From JAEMQF01 sp963850525 (GTDB taxonomy: Bacteria > Pseudomonadota > Gammaproteobacteria > Burkholderiales > Burkholderiaceae_C), in assembly GCA_963850525.1 (NCBI GenBank), contig CAWKLQ010000008.1, positions 372,001 to 436,000 on the forward strand: a stretch of DNA of 64,000 bases, written 5' to 3'. Below the pieces are notes generated by a model. That model was not told the origin of the DNA. It made no database searches and worked only from the letters and a program-made list of their open reading frames with translations. Every line of letters begins with the position of its first letter. Position 1 is the stretch's first letter. The position numbers and the translations under genes were made by a program. Below are positions 51,744 through 60,667 of this stretch, piece by piece.

Positions 51744-53513
51744 ATGCCGCAAGCACACCGCGGCAGCGCCGACGCATCCTGCAGTTTTGCAGCGCTGCTC
51801 CGTTCCGTGAACCCCGGCACCGAAACAATCGCCTACTTCTCGATGGAGATCGCCCTCGCGGATGGCTTGCCCACCTACAGCGGCGGCCTGGGCGTGCTCG
51901 CCGGCGACACGGTGCGCTCAGGCGCCGACGCCGAACTGGCGATGGTGGCGGTGACACTCGTGCACCGCCAAGGCTACTTCCAGCAGCACCTCGCCGCCGA
52001 CGGCGCGCAGAGCGAAGCGCCACAACCGTGGGCGCCGGCGGAAACGCTCAGCGAAGCGGCGCAGCGCGTGAAAGTCAGCATCGAAGGCCGCGACGTCGTT
52101 CTGCGCGCCTGGCGCTTCGATGTGAAAGGCATCAGCGGCGCGGCCGTCCCGGTGTTTCTGCTGGACAGCGACCTCCCGGAAAACGCCGAAGCGGACCGCC
52201 ACCTCACTGACTCACTCTACGGCGGCGACGACCGCTACCGGCTGTGCCAGGAAATCATCCTGGGCATCGGCGGCGTGCGTTTGCTGCGGGCCCTCGGCTA
52301 CACCAACATCCGGCGCTTTCACATGAACGAGGGGCACGCCGCGCTGCTCGTTCTCGAACTCGGCTTCGAAGAGATGCAGCGCCGCGGCCTGAACGAGGCG
52401 ACGCGCGAGGTCGCGCTGGCCGTCAAGCCGCTCTGCGTATTCACGACGCACACGCCAGTGCCGGCCGGTCATGACCAGTTTCCGCTGACGCTGGTGCGCG
52501 AAGTCCTCACCGACTATCACGGCGCGTACAACCAGCGCGCCGCCGAGTTCTGCCTCGACGGCATCCTCAACATGACTTACCTGGCGCTGGACAACAGCCA
52601 CTTCGTGAACGGCGTGGCGAAGAAACACGGCGAGACCTCGCGCCACATGTACGGCCAGTACAAGATCGACTCGATCACGAACGGCGTGCACGCGGCGTTC
52701 TGGATCGCACCGCCGATCCGCGCCGTGCTCGACAGGCACATCGGCGCCTGGCGCGAAGACAACGCAAGCTTGCGCTACGCCTTGGGTATTCCGCGCCACG
52801 AACTCTGGGCCGCGCACCAGACGGCGAAGCAGGACCTGATGGCGTGGGCCAATCAGCGCACGGGCGCGAGCCTGTTTTCGAACACCTTCACGATCGGCTT
52901 TGCACGGCGCGCGACGACGTGGAAACGCGCCGACCTGTTGTTCCACGCCATCGACCGCCTGCTCGCGCTGCATGCGAACGCCGGGCCGATCCAGATCATC
53001 TACGCCGGCAAGGCCCACCCGCGCGACGCCGCGGGGAAGGAACTGATCAAAAGGATTTTTGCGCAGATCGAACGACTCAAAGGCAAGCTCAGCGTTGCTT
53101 ACGTCGAGGACTACGACATGGCGGTGGCCAAGCGCCTCGTGGCGGGCGTGGACTTGTGGCTGAACACGCCGCAGCCCCCGCTCGAGGCCTCAGGCACGAG
53201 CGGCATGAAGGCCGCCATGAACGGCGTGCCGCAGCTCTCGGTGCTCGACGGATGGTGGGTCGAAGGTTGCATCGAAGGCATCACCGGTTGGGCGATCGGC
53301 GGCAACAACGTCGCGACGGGAGCCGACGTCGACGAGCAGGGCTTCGACGCGCAGCAGCTCTACAACAAGCTCGAGACCGTGATCCTGCCGATGTTCTACC
53401 GCGACCAGGACCGCTGGATCGACGTGATGCGGCACACGATCGCACTCAACGGCTCGTTCTTCAACACCGAGCGCATGGTCGATCAGTATGTGCGCAAGGC
53501 GTATTTTCGATAG
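51744..53513 (+). CDS. glgP: alpha-glucan phosphorylase (GT35, short form)
   Basis: 589 residues from ATG 51744; a GTG at 51807 just before ETIAYFSMEIAL could be the true start. Family blocks: TYSGGLGVLAGD, FHMNEGHAALLVLE, FTTHTPVPAGHD, SITNGVHAAFW, and the pyridoxal-phosphate Lys segment EASGTSGMKAAMNG. It releases glucose 1-phosphate from glycogen or maltodextrin. The length matches the alpha-glucan family found in bacteria and archaea (shorter than E. coli GlgP). No glg genes are adjacent. Confidence 0.92.
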   Translation: MPQAHRGSADASCSFAALLRSVNPGTETIAYFSMEIALADGLPTYSGGLGVLAGDTVRSGADAELAMVAVTLVHRQGYFQQHLAADGAQSEAPQPWAPAETLSEAAQRVKVSIEGRDVVLRAWRFDVKGISGAAVPVFLLDSDLPENAEADRHLTDSLYGGDDRYRLCQEIILGIGGVRLLRALGYTNIRRFHMNEGHAALLVLELGFEEMQRRGLNEATREVALAVKPLCVFTTHTPVPAGHDQFPLTLVREVLTDYHGAYNQRAAEFCLDGILNMTYLALDNSHFVNGVAKKHGETSRHMYGQYKIDSITNGVHAAFWIAPPIRAVLDRHIGAWREDNASLRYALGIPRHELWAAHQTAKQDLMAWANQRTGASLFSNTFTIGFARRATTWKRADLLFHAIDRLLALHANAGPIQIIYAGKAHPRDAAGKELIKRIFAQIERLKGKLSVAYVEDYDMAVAKRLVAGVDLWLNTPQPPLEASGTSGMKAAMNGVPQLSVLDGWWVEGCIEGITGWAIGGNNVATGADVDEQGFDAQQLYNKLETVILPMFYRDQDRWIDVMRHTIALNGSFFNTERMVDQYVRKAYFR

Positions 53514-53564
53514 CGGAAAACAAGACGCGCAACCCCAATCTGACTCACAGGAGAGTGATCAACC

Positions 53565-54071
53565 ATGCAAACGAATGCCCTGCCCGCCTTTGATATGTCG
53601 GTCAACACGACCGGCTGTTGCCCCAAATTCAACCCGCAGGGTTGGGACGCACAGGAACTGCACTTTCGCGACAAGCGCTTCGTGCGCGCCACGACGCGCA
53701 GCCTGATGCACATCCCCGTGAACATGGGCAAGGTCTTTGCCCGCGTGCAGGAACGCATGCGCAAGGCAGACGCCGTCGACCCAGCCGAGTACATCGTCCT
53801 GTCGCGCGACACATCGGCGTTCGCCGGCGAACACCTGTTTGCCGTCTGCAAGGACGTGCCCGACGAGGCGATGACGACGCTGTCGGGCGATTTTCTGACC
53901 AAGGTCTTCGAGGGCCCCTACAGGAAGGCCGGCCAATGGTGCACAGAGATGGCCAATCTGGTTCGCGCCCGGGGGGCGGAACCCAAATCGATGTGGCTTT
54001 TCTACACGACGTGTCCGAAGTGCGCGAAGGCGTACGGGCAGAACTACGTCGTCGGCGTCGCGGAACTGTGA
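53565..54071 (+). CDS. conserved hypothetical protein, hydrolase-like family
   Basis: 168 residues from ATG 53565 with an AGGAGAG ribosome site. Features are NTTGCCPKFNPQGWD near the start, a charged middle (DPAEYIVLSRDTSAFAGEHLFAVCKDVP) and a C-terminal YTTCPKCAKAYGQNY with a CxxC pair that could bind metal. I recall similar proteins annotated only as hydrolase or hypothetical in proteobacteria. It is convergent with the DUF6064 gene, overlapping it by about 28 bases at the 3' end. Confidence 0.72.
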   Translation: MQTNALPAFDMSVNTTGCCPKFNPQGWDAQELHFRDKRFVRATTRSLMHIPVNMGKVFARVQERMRKADAVDPAEYIVLSRDTSAFAGEHLFAVCKDVPDEAMTTLSGDFLTKVFEGPYRKAGQWCTEMANLVRARGAEPKSMWLFYTTCPKCAKAYGQNYVVGVAEL

Positions 54072-54469
54072 CGGTGGCCGTGGCGAAACAGCATCAGTGC
54101 GACCGCCACGCCACTGACGAGCAACACCCAGTCCTGCGGAATGCCGAGCAAAAAGGCGGCGCTGCCGCCGATCAGCGACCACAGCAGCGGAATGAGATAG
54201 AGCCAAGTCGACACCCCAACGCTGGTGAGCAGCAAACCGAAGGTGAAGATCGTGACCGGGCACGGCGTGATGCCGTGGTACACGACTCCGGTCCACAGCC
54301 ACATCGCGCAAAGCCCCGCGCCGACGATGCGCCCCCCGGCGCGCGAGGGCCGAAACAGCAGCGCCACCATGACGACCCCCAGCGCGTAGGCCAGTAGCTG
54401 CACCGGCCAAACGCCGAGGTTGTACTCGGCAAAGACGCCCAGGAATTGTTCGCGCGCGAATGGAAGCAT
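54044..54469 (-). CDS. DUF6064-like membrane protein, internally shortened
   Basis: 141 residues from ATG 54469 (MLPFAREQFLGVFAEYNLGVWPVQLL), with four hydrophobic helices. It is a paralogue of 61790-62455 (MQIPFTAEQFFGVFRLYNNTVWPAQVLL; PCPTTIFTIGLL) but lacks about 73 residues in the middle: after WTGVVYH it passes straight to GITPCPVTIFTFG. The frame is clean across the junction, so this looks like an in-frame deletion, not a sequencing slip. Function unknown. Confidence 0.7.
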   Translation of the reverse strand: MLPFAREQFLGVFAEYNLGVWPVQLLAYALGVVMVALLFRPSRAGGRIVGAGLCAMWLWTGVVYHGITPCPVTIFTFGLLLTSVGVSTWLYLIPLLWSLIGGSAAFLLGIPQDWVLLVSGVAVALMLFRHGHRHSSATPTT

Positions 54470-54631
54470 GGGCAGCACCACGAGTAGAAGCCACCACAGG
54501 CTAGCGCCAAGGGGCGGTGGCCGATTGACCGCACTCAACCCCGTGGCCTCGCTGTGGGCGGGGTGAGGCCCGCACCGGCCGCCGTTGACGCAAGACAAAT
54601 TGCCCCCGCGCGTGGCAGGCACAGTGTGGCC

Positions 54632-55087
54632 ATGTTCAGTGCCCCAACCGGAGTTGAGGATCCCGACCCTGGCGACCCGCAGCACAGCTTTGCCCGGATC
54701 ATCTATGTGCAGAATTGGGAGAACGCACGCCACTTGCGCAACGTCCGCGTCCTCACCGCAAATACCTTCGCTTTGCTGATTGCCGCCTGCCTGACCGCGC
54801 TGCAGCTCGTGCGCACCGACTGGCTCGTCGAGATGACGCTGCTCGGCATGCTCGTCGTCGTGGCGCTGATCCAGCTGCTGATCAGCATCGAACTCAAGCG
54901 CGAACTCGACGATTGCATGGCCTGCATCGCGCGCCAGGTCACCGACACGCCCTGGAGCGAGCACGTGGCCATGCTGCCTCGCGCCGACGACTCGAACTGG
55001 CTGCACTTGCGCTGGCTCTACCCCGCGTTCTACTCGGCGACGATCGTCGCGCTGGCGATCGCGTTCACGAACCGCTTGTTGGCATGA
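54632..55087 (+). CDS. small two-helix membrane protein of unknown function
   Basis: 151 residues from ATG 54632. A charged N-terminal region is followed by two hydrophobic helices (ANTFALLIAACLTALQLV; MTLLGMLVVVALIQLLIS), a cytoplasmic or periplasmic stretch with CMACIARQVTDTPW, and a third helix at the end (FYSATIVALAIAFTNRLL). No family recognised. The CxxC could bind metal or form a disulfide. Its start is about 160 bases from the oppositely directed DUF6064 gene. Confidence 0.65.
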   Translation: MFSAPTGVEDPDPGDPQHSFARIIYVQNWENARHLRNVRVLTANTFALLIAACLTALQLVRTDWLVEMTLLGMLVVVALIQLLISIELKRELDDCMACIARQVTDTPWSEHVAMLPRADDSNWLHLRWLYPAFYSATIVALAIAFTNRLLA

Positions 55088-55160
55088 CACAGGTGCGGAT
55101 CCGTGCAATGCGTGTCCTTCCTGTGTTCCGCCGCAGCCCCAGCCCGGGGAAGCATGCGTC

Positions 55161-56657
55161 ATGAAGAGCGACTGGATCGAGCGCTTCGCTCGCTGCGTTG
55201 CAGCGCTCTGGCTTGGCGTGATGGCAGGACAAGGGCAGGCGCAACTCCCGGCCTTCGACGGCGCGCTGCTCGAGCGCATCGATGCCTTCGTCGAGAGCGA
55301 ACGACAGGCCTCGGGCATCCCGGGCATCGCGCTGGCGATCGTGCCTGCGGGCGGCGCGCCGCATGTGCGCGGCTTCGGCCAGGATGGGCGTGGCAAGGCG
55401 ATCAGCGCCGACACGCCGTTTCCGATCGGCTCACTCACCAAATCGTTCACCGCGCTGTTGGTGCGGCAGGCGATCGACGCCGGTCAGCTCGACGCGGACG
55501 CGCCGGTGCAGCGCTATCTGCCGTGGTTCCGCGTCGCGGATGCCGAAGCTTCGGCGCGCATCACGCTGCGCCATCTGCTCAACCAGACCAGCGGCTTCTC
55601 GCGCGCCGACGGCATCGCGCCGCTGTTGCAGGGCAGCACCGCCGGCATCGAGGAACTGGCGCGCGGGCTCGGCACGGTGTCGCTGAATCGCCCGGTGGGG
55701 GAACGCTTCGAGTACAGCAACCTGAACTTCGTGCTGCTCGGTGCGGTGCTGCAAGCGGTGACGGGCCGCTCGTGGCAAGAACTGATTCAAGGCCAGGTGT
55801 TGCAGCCTTTGCAGATGACCCACAGCCACACCGACCACCACACCGCGCGGCAAGCCGGCATGACCGCTCTGCACCGCATGTGGTTCGGCCTGCCGGTGGC
55901 GCAGCAGACGAGCCTGTTGCCGGGCTTCGGGCCCACCGGCAGCCTGGTGGCCAGCGCCGACGACATGGCGCGCTACCTGCAAATGCTGCTGTCCGCGGGC
56001 ATGGCGCCTGCCGGTCGGGTGCTGTCGGCCGAGGGCGTGGCGCAGCTGCTCGCGCCGGCGTCGCCGCCCGGTCGCTCCAAGCTCATGTCCGCCGAATTCG
56101 AATTCCGCTACGGCGAAGGCTGGTTCGTCGGCCCGTTCGGTGCGGCGAGCGATGCACGCTGGCACCTGGGCAACCTGGCGTCGTTCGCCGCGTGGATGGT
56201 GCTGCTGCCGGACACAAAGCAGGCCGTCGTCGTTCTGATCAACGCCAACAGCGAGTTGCCATTGAACGAAGTCAACGCCGTGATGAGCCGGCTGCCGATC
56301 GGCGTGGTGAACCTGCTGCGCGGCCAGCCGGTGCCGCAGGGGCCGAGCTTGCGAAGCGCCTACCTGCCCATCAATGCCGCGTCCGCGTTCGTCTTGATCG
56401 CGCTCATCTTGTCGGCCTGGTGGGCCGCGCGCACGCGGCGCGCCGTGGGGTCCGGCGTGATGCTGCTGACGGCCATCGCGCTGCTCGTGACCTTCCACGT
56501 GATGGGATTGAACGCGAAGCTTCTCTCGGCCTTCGCACCCGACTTCGCGCTGGTGCTCGCCGTGGCGACTGCATTGCTGTGCGTGCCGGCAGCGTGGCGC
56601 GCAGGGGCATGGGCACGCCGCTCCTTGGGCCGCAACCGCGGCGATCGCCAGCCATGA
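55161..56657 (+). CDS. serine hydrolase, beta-lactamase class C/penicillin-binding-protein type, with C-terminal membrane helices
   Basis: 498 residues. A signal peptide (ending near GQGQA-Q) leads to a class C beta-lactamase fold with SLTK (Ser-x-x-Lys nucleophile, IGSLTKSFTALLV), the YSN motif (RFEYSNLNFVLLG) and WHLGNLASFAAW in place of the KTG box. After about residue 395 come three hydrophobic helices that anchor it in the membrane. Likely a peptidase or esterase and not a true lactamase. Its stop overlaps the next start (ATGA). Confidence 0.88.
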   Translation: MKSDWIERFARCVAALWLGVMAGQGQAQLPAFDGALLERIDAFVESERQASGIPGIALAIVPAGGAPHVRGFGQDGRGKAISADTPFPIGSLTKSFTALLVRQAIDAGQLDADAPVQRYLPWFRVADAEASARITLRHLLNQTSGFSRADGIAPLLQGSTAGIEELARGLGTVSLNRPVGERFEYSNLNFVLLGAVLQAVTGRSWQELIQGQVLQPLQMTHSHTDHHTARQAGMTALHRMWFGLPVAQQTSLLPGFGPTGSLVASADDMARYLQMLLSAGMAPAGRVLSAEGVAQLLAPASPPGRSKLMSAEFEFRYGEGWFVGPFGAASDARWHLGNLASFAAWMVLLPDTKQAVVVLINANSELPLNEVNAVMSRLPIGVVNLLRGQPVPQGPSLRSAYLPINAASAFVLIALILSAWWAARTRRAVGSGVMLLTAIALLVTFHVMGLNAKLLSAFAPDFALVLAVATALLCVPAAWRAGAWARRSLGRNRGDRQP

Positions 56658-57643
56658 AGCGCCAGCGCGCGCTGACCGTGCTCGCTACCGTGCTCGCCAT
56701 CGTGCTCGCGCTCGGCCTGGCCGCTGCGCTGGGGGTCCGATCGCGCTTTGAGCGCGACCTGTCCGCTGCCGCCGAGCGCGCCGCACAAGGCAGCGAGCTG
56801 ATCGCCACACGCTGCGGCACTATCGAGGTTCAGCAGGCCGGCACGGGCATGCCGCTGCTGATGATCCACGGCAGCGGCGGCGGCCACGACCAGGGCATGG
56901 CCTGGGCCCGGCCGCTCGTGCAGCAGGGCGTGCGCGTGATCGCGATGTCGCGCTTCGGTTACCTGCGCACGCCTCGGCCCGCCGATGCATCGCCCGAAGC
57001 GCAGGCCGATGCGCATGTCTGCTTGCTCGACGCGTTGGGCATTCCGAAGGCCGCCGTGATGGGCGTCTCCGCCGGTGGCCCGTCGGCGATGCAGACCGCC
57101 ATCCGCCATCCGGACCGAGTCAGCGCATTGGTGCTCGTCGTTCCCATCGCCTACAAGCCCGGCGCGGTGGCCGATTCCGCGCCGCCGGTATCCGACGACA
57201 AGGACGCACTGCTGCTGCGCCTGCTCGGCTCGGACTTCCTGTTCTGGGCCGGGCTGCACGTGGCGCGCAACCCGCTCATCCGCCATGTGCTGGCCACACC
57301 CCCCGAGCAGGTGGCCGCCGCGAGTGAACCGGAGCGCGCCCGCGTGAACGACCTGGCCGAGCGCATTCTGCCGGTGTCCCGCCGCGCGGCCGGGCTGGTT
57401 GATGACACGCGGCTGGGCAAACGGCTCGGCCCCTATGCGCTGGAGGCGATTCGCGCACCGACACTCGTGGTCAGCGCGCGCGACGACGGCTTCGGCACCT
57501 ACGCCGCGGCGCAGTACACGGCGAGCCGCATCCCGGGTGCGAAGTTCGTCGGCTTTGACAATGGTGGGCATCTGCTCGTGGGGCATGATGCCGCGGTGCA
57601 GGCCGAGATCGTCGAACTGCTGACTCTGGCCGTCGGCCTATGA
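56654..57643 (+). CDS. membrane-anchored alpha/beta hydrolase
   Basis: 329 residues from ATG 56654. A single N-terminal helix (about 6-28) is followed by an alpha/beta hydrolase core: oxyanion motif LLMIHGSGGGHDQG, nucleophile elbow VMGVSAGGPSA, acid VVSARDDGF and the catalytic His in NGGHLLVGHD. Homologues are esterases or epoxide-hydrolase-like enzymes. The overlap with the serine hydrolase gene suggests they act on the same envelope or lipid substrate; that is inferred. Confidence 0.88.
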   Translation: MKRQRALTVLATVLAIVLALGLAAALGVRSRFERDLSAAAERAAQGSELIATRCGTIEVQQAGTGMPLLMIHGSGGGHDQGMAWARPLVQQGVRVIAMSRFGYLRTPRPADASPEAQADAHVCLLDALGIPKAAVMGVSAGGPSAMQTAIRHPDRVSALVLVVPIAYKPGAVADSAPPVSDDKDALLLRLLGSDFLFWAGLHVARNPLIRHVLATPPEQVAAASEPERARVNDLAERILPVSRRAAGLVDDTRLGKRLGPYALEAIRAPTLVVSARDDGFGTYAAAQYTASRIPGAKFVGFDNGGHLLVGHDAAVQAEIVELLTLAVGL

Positions 57644-57909
57644 GCCTGTGGCCCTGAGGGGATCGGCAGCAGCCCGATTCGCGAAGGCTCGCGAGCCAAC
57701 GAGGCGCAGGCCTTCGGTTCCATCACGGACATGCAGCAGTAGAGCGCCAACCAAGAAGGGGCAAGGCCTGCCCAGCCGCCGCTCAATGGCGTGGTGTACG
57801 AGGCAAGGGGGTCGGCAAGGTGCATCGACGTGCATTAGCCTGAATCCTGTACAAATCACCAGTATCCGGTGATAAGATGCCACTGTAAGAAGCGAACGGC
57901 GCCATACCC

Positions 57910-58734
57910 ATGCCCACTGTTGAAGATTTGTTCGGGACCGACCTGCGCATCGAGGCGCCCAAGCGGCGATCGGCGGCGCTTCGATACCCTGGTAGCAAGT
58001 GGTCGTTGGCCCAGGACATCGTCAACCAGTTCGGGGCGCACTACCACTACGTCGAGCCGTACTTCGGTTCCGGCGCGGTCTTCTTCTCGAAGCCTGTCAG
58101 CCCGCACGAGCTGATCAACGACATGAACAGCCTCGTGGTCAATTTCTTCAGGGTTCTGCGCGATCGGACGGACGACTTGCTGTTTGCCCTGGAAGCCACC
58201 CCTTGGAGCCGCGACGAGTACGACTCGAGCCATGTCCTGACTCACGACACCCTGGAGGATGCGCGCCGCTTCGTCACGCGCATCTGGCAGGCGCACGCGT
58301 CGGACCTCGCCAAGAAAACGGGCTGGAAGAATCGCGGTTCCAAGCAACCGGCACGCGGCATGTCCGTGCGCTGGCAGCGTGTTCCTGCCGAGCTGGCCGA
58401 GCTGGCGATCCGCCTAAAGGACGCCGAGATCGAAAACCGGCCCGCCGTCGAGGTGATGCGGCGCTTCGCCACGCAGGACACGCTGATCTATGCCGATCCG
58501 CCGTACCTCATGGAAACGCGCACGCAGAAGATGTACGCGAACGAGATGAGCGTCGACGAGCATCTGGAGATGCTCGACGTCCTGTCGAGCCATCCTGGGC
58601 CTGTCGTGATTTCGGGCTACGAGAACTCGATCTACGACAAACACCTGCGTCGTGGTTGGAAGACCGTCAAGGTCAAACCGCCGAAGGTGGAGAAGCAGGC
58701 GGCACGCATGGAAGTGCTCTGGGTCAAGAGCTGA
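57910..58734 (+). CDS. D12-class DNA adenine N6-methyltransferase
   Basis: 274 residues. It has the AdoMet-binding start (ALRYPGSKWSLAQDIV, with the YVEPYFGSGAVFF block) and the catalytic DPPY motif at about 196-199 (LIYADPPYL), the order of the Dam/D12 class. The middle region between them is the target-recognition domain and carries little conservation. The gene faces 58756-59559 with only 21 bases between the stops, which suggests a restriction-modification pair. The recognition sequence is not predictable. Confidence 0.9.
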   Translation: MPTVEDLFGTDLRIEAPKRRSAALRYPGSKWSLAQDIVNQFGAHYHYVEPYFGSGAVFFSKPVSPHELINDMNSLVVNFFRVLRDRTDDLLFALEATPWSRDEYDSSHVLTHDTLEDARRFVTRIWQAHASDLAKKTGWKNRGSKQPARGMSVRWQRVPAELAELAIRLKDAEIENRPAVEVMRRFATQDTLIYADPPYLMETRTQKMYANEMSVDEHLEMLDVLSSHPGPVVISGYENSIYDKHLRRGWKTVKVKPPKVEKQAARMEVLWVKS

Positions 58735-58755
58735 GACGTCCAGCGATCCCTAGTC

Positions 58756-59559
58756 CTAGTCGCCGAACAAGCGCGAGGCTTTGGCCCGAAGCGTCTCGAC
58801 GGTCGGCTTGGGCACCTCGAAAAGGTCGGTGCCGTTGAGCCGTGAACTCAGCTTCGGGTAGTACTTGAACTGGCTGCCAGAGAGCGCGTACCACTCGTAG
58901 AGATTCACCCCGTCTGCGTCCTTGCCGACGAGCGCCTTGCCCGCAAAGACCCAGGTGGCCGGCTTGGGCAACTCGACCAGGAAGGTCGAGACCAACCAAC
59001 TTCGCTCGCCCTTCACCTCCGGTGAGTACAGCACCGATATAAAGACGCAGTCCTTTGACACGAAAATCTTGTTGGACTGCCCGGCAATGTATGCGTGTTC
59101 GCTGACTTGCCGCTCCTGTTGTTGGCGCGTCAGGATGACTTCGCCGAACTTCTCGGGGTGCTTGTGCGCCATGAAGTCCGCCTCGGCCAACCCGGTGTCC
59201 TTGCAAAGTGCCCAGTCCTTCGCGCTCGCGTTGGAGAGTTCCAGGTACGAGCGCATGGTGGCCTTTTGCTTCGCGTAGTCCCGCAGCTTGGCTGCTTGCT
59301 TCGACTTGATCGACGCACCACGGACCGCGATTCCGCCGCTCTCGTTGGACTCGACAACAAAGTCGTAGAACGCCTTGCTCTCGGTCGTTCGACCGTGCAG
59401 CAACTCCGCAAAGCAGCGCTCGATCTGCCTGGAGTCGGCACGTGAGCTTCCATCACTCTCGCGGTTGCCGCCAGTTCCATCGCGATACGTCGCCAGGAAC
59501 TTCTTCAGCAGCACCAGTTCCCCCGCCGTTGGCGGACGGGTCAGAAAAGCTCTCTCCAT
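58756..59559 (-). CDS. uncharacterised protein, possible restriction endonuclease partner of the adjacent methylase
   Basis: 267 residues from ATG 59559 (MERAFLTRPP). No familiar domain or membrane segment. Charged stretches such as DFMAHKHPEKFGEVILTRQQQE and KIFVSKDCVFISVLYSPEVKGERSW contain E-x-x-x-H and E-V-K-G-E elements that could belong to a nuclease core, but no clear PD-(D/E)xK or HNH site can be asserted. The basis for the suggestion is position next to a D12 methylase. It may instead be an unrelated accessory gene. Confidence 0.65.
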   Translation of the reverse strand: MERAFLTRPPTAGELVLLKKFLATYRDGTGGNRESDGSSRADSRQIERCFAELLHGRTTESKAFYDFVVESNESGGIAVRGASIKSKQAAKLRDYAKQKATMRSYLELSNASAKDWALCKDTGLAEADFMAHKHPEKFGEVILTRQQQERQVSEHAYIAGQSNKIFVSKDCVFISVLYSPEVKGERSWLVSTFLVELPKPATWVFAGKALVGKDADGVNLYEWYALSGSQFKYYPKLSSRLNGTDLFEVPKPTVETLRAKASRLFGD

Positions 59560-59677
59560 GCAACTTATTCTGACATGCCGGCACGGCTTCAATTCTCCCG
59601 ACATTGTCGGAGAACATTCGCGACAGCGACCTCCGTGTCCCCCGCTGTGGTAGCCGCGATCATTCGGGCGATCCCAG

Positions 59678-60655
59678 TCACTCTCCAGCCGGCCTCACGT
59701 TGACGACGACGATCCCGGTCTTCCGCTCTGTCTCCACATAGCGATATGCGTCTGCGACGGCCTCGAGCGGATATTCGCGATCGATGACCGCGCGGAACTC
59801 GCCCGCCTCGATGCGTGTCTTCAAGAACTCGACAAACGCCTTCGCCTTGCTGCTTTGCGGCAGCGGGAAGATGACCCTGCGGCTGCCCGTGATGGCCGAC
59901 CAGATCGTGAGCAGGGGGTTCTGGCACCAGGGCCCGAGATCCGTCGCTGCGAACACCCCATTGGGTTTCAGCAATCTCCGGCAACGGAAGAATGTCGTCT
60001 TGCCCACGGCGTCGAACACGCAATCGAAGGTCGCGCCGATCTGCGTGAAGTCCTGCGCCGTGTAGTCGACCGCGCGCTCAGCGCCGAGGCTTCTGACGAG
60101 GGCCAGGTGCGGCGTCGCGACGACCGCAGTGACCTTGGCGCCATAGGACTTGGCGAGTTGCACGGCGGCCGTGCCGATGGCGCCGGACGCGCCGTAGATC
60201 AGGATGCTGTGGCCCGGCGCGAGGCGGAAGGCTTGCAGGTACGTGTCGGCGTACCAGGCGCCCTCGCAGACCACGGCATCGCCGAAGGCCACACCCACCG
60301 GCATGGCCGCCATCGCCGCGTTCTCAGGCAGGCAGAGGTATTCAGCATGTGCGCCGTACGCATCCGGCGACAAGCCGAAGACGCGGTTCCCCGCCTTGAA
60401 CATGGTGACGCCCGCGCCCGCCGCCTCCACTTCCCCGGCGAAGTCCATGCCGAGGGTCGTGAGCCTGGGCCGCAGCAGCCCGGCGAACAGCCGGACAAAC
60501 TGGGGATGAGGTCGGCGCATACCGCAATCGGTGCGGCTGACGGTCGTCGCATGCACCCGGATCAGGACCTCGCCCGCTTTGGGTTCGGGTTTGGGCACCT
60601 GCCGGATCTCCACGACCTCGGGCGGCCCGTAGCGGGCGTTGACAGCGGCTCTCAT
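59678..60655 (-). CDS. zinc-independent NAD(P)H:quinone oxidoreductase / MDR-family alcohol dehydrogenase
   Basis: 325 residues. MDR start MRAAVNARYGPPEVVEIRQVPKPEPKAGEVLIRV, then LGMDFAGEVEAAGAGV, and the nucleotide-binding ILIYGASGAIGTAAVQLAKSYGAKV. The zinc-ligand Cys/His set is absent, as in quinone-reductase-type members. It would reduce a quinone or enone with NAD(P)H. A single gene downstream of the frameshifted hydrolase on the same strand. Confidence 0.9.
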   Translation of the reverse strand: MRAAVNARYGPPEVVEIRQVPKPEPKAGEVLIRVHATTVSRTDCGMRRPHPQFVRLFAGLLRPRLTTLGMDFAGEVEAAGAGVTMFKAGNRVFGLSPDAYGAHAEYLCLPENAAMAAMPVGVAFGDAVVCEGAWYADTYLQAFRLAPGHSILIYGASGAIGTAAVQLAKSYGAKVTAVVATPHLALVRSLGAERAVDYTAQDFTQIGATFDCVFDAVGKTTFFRCRRLLKPNGVFAATDLGPWCQNPLLTIWSAITGSRRVIFPLPQSSKAKAFVEFLKTRIEAGEFRAVIDREYPLEAVADAYRYVETERKTGIVVVNVRPAGE

Positions 60656-60667
60656 GTTCGGAGTCTG

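Noticed and set aside
54044..55450. 468-residue leftward frame continuing the DUF6064 gene upstream
   Set aside because: The part above 54469 is antisense to the two-helix membrane protein and the serine hydrolase and shows no family pattern; the start at 54469 fits the family.
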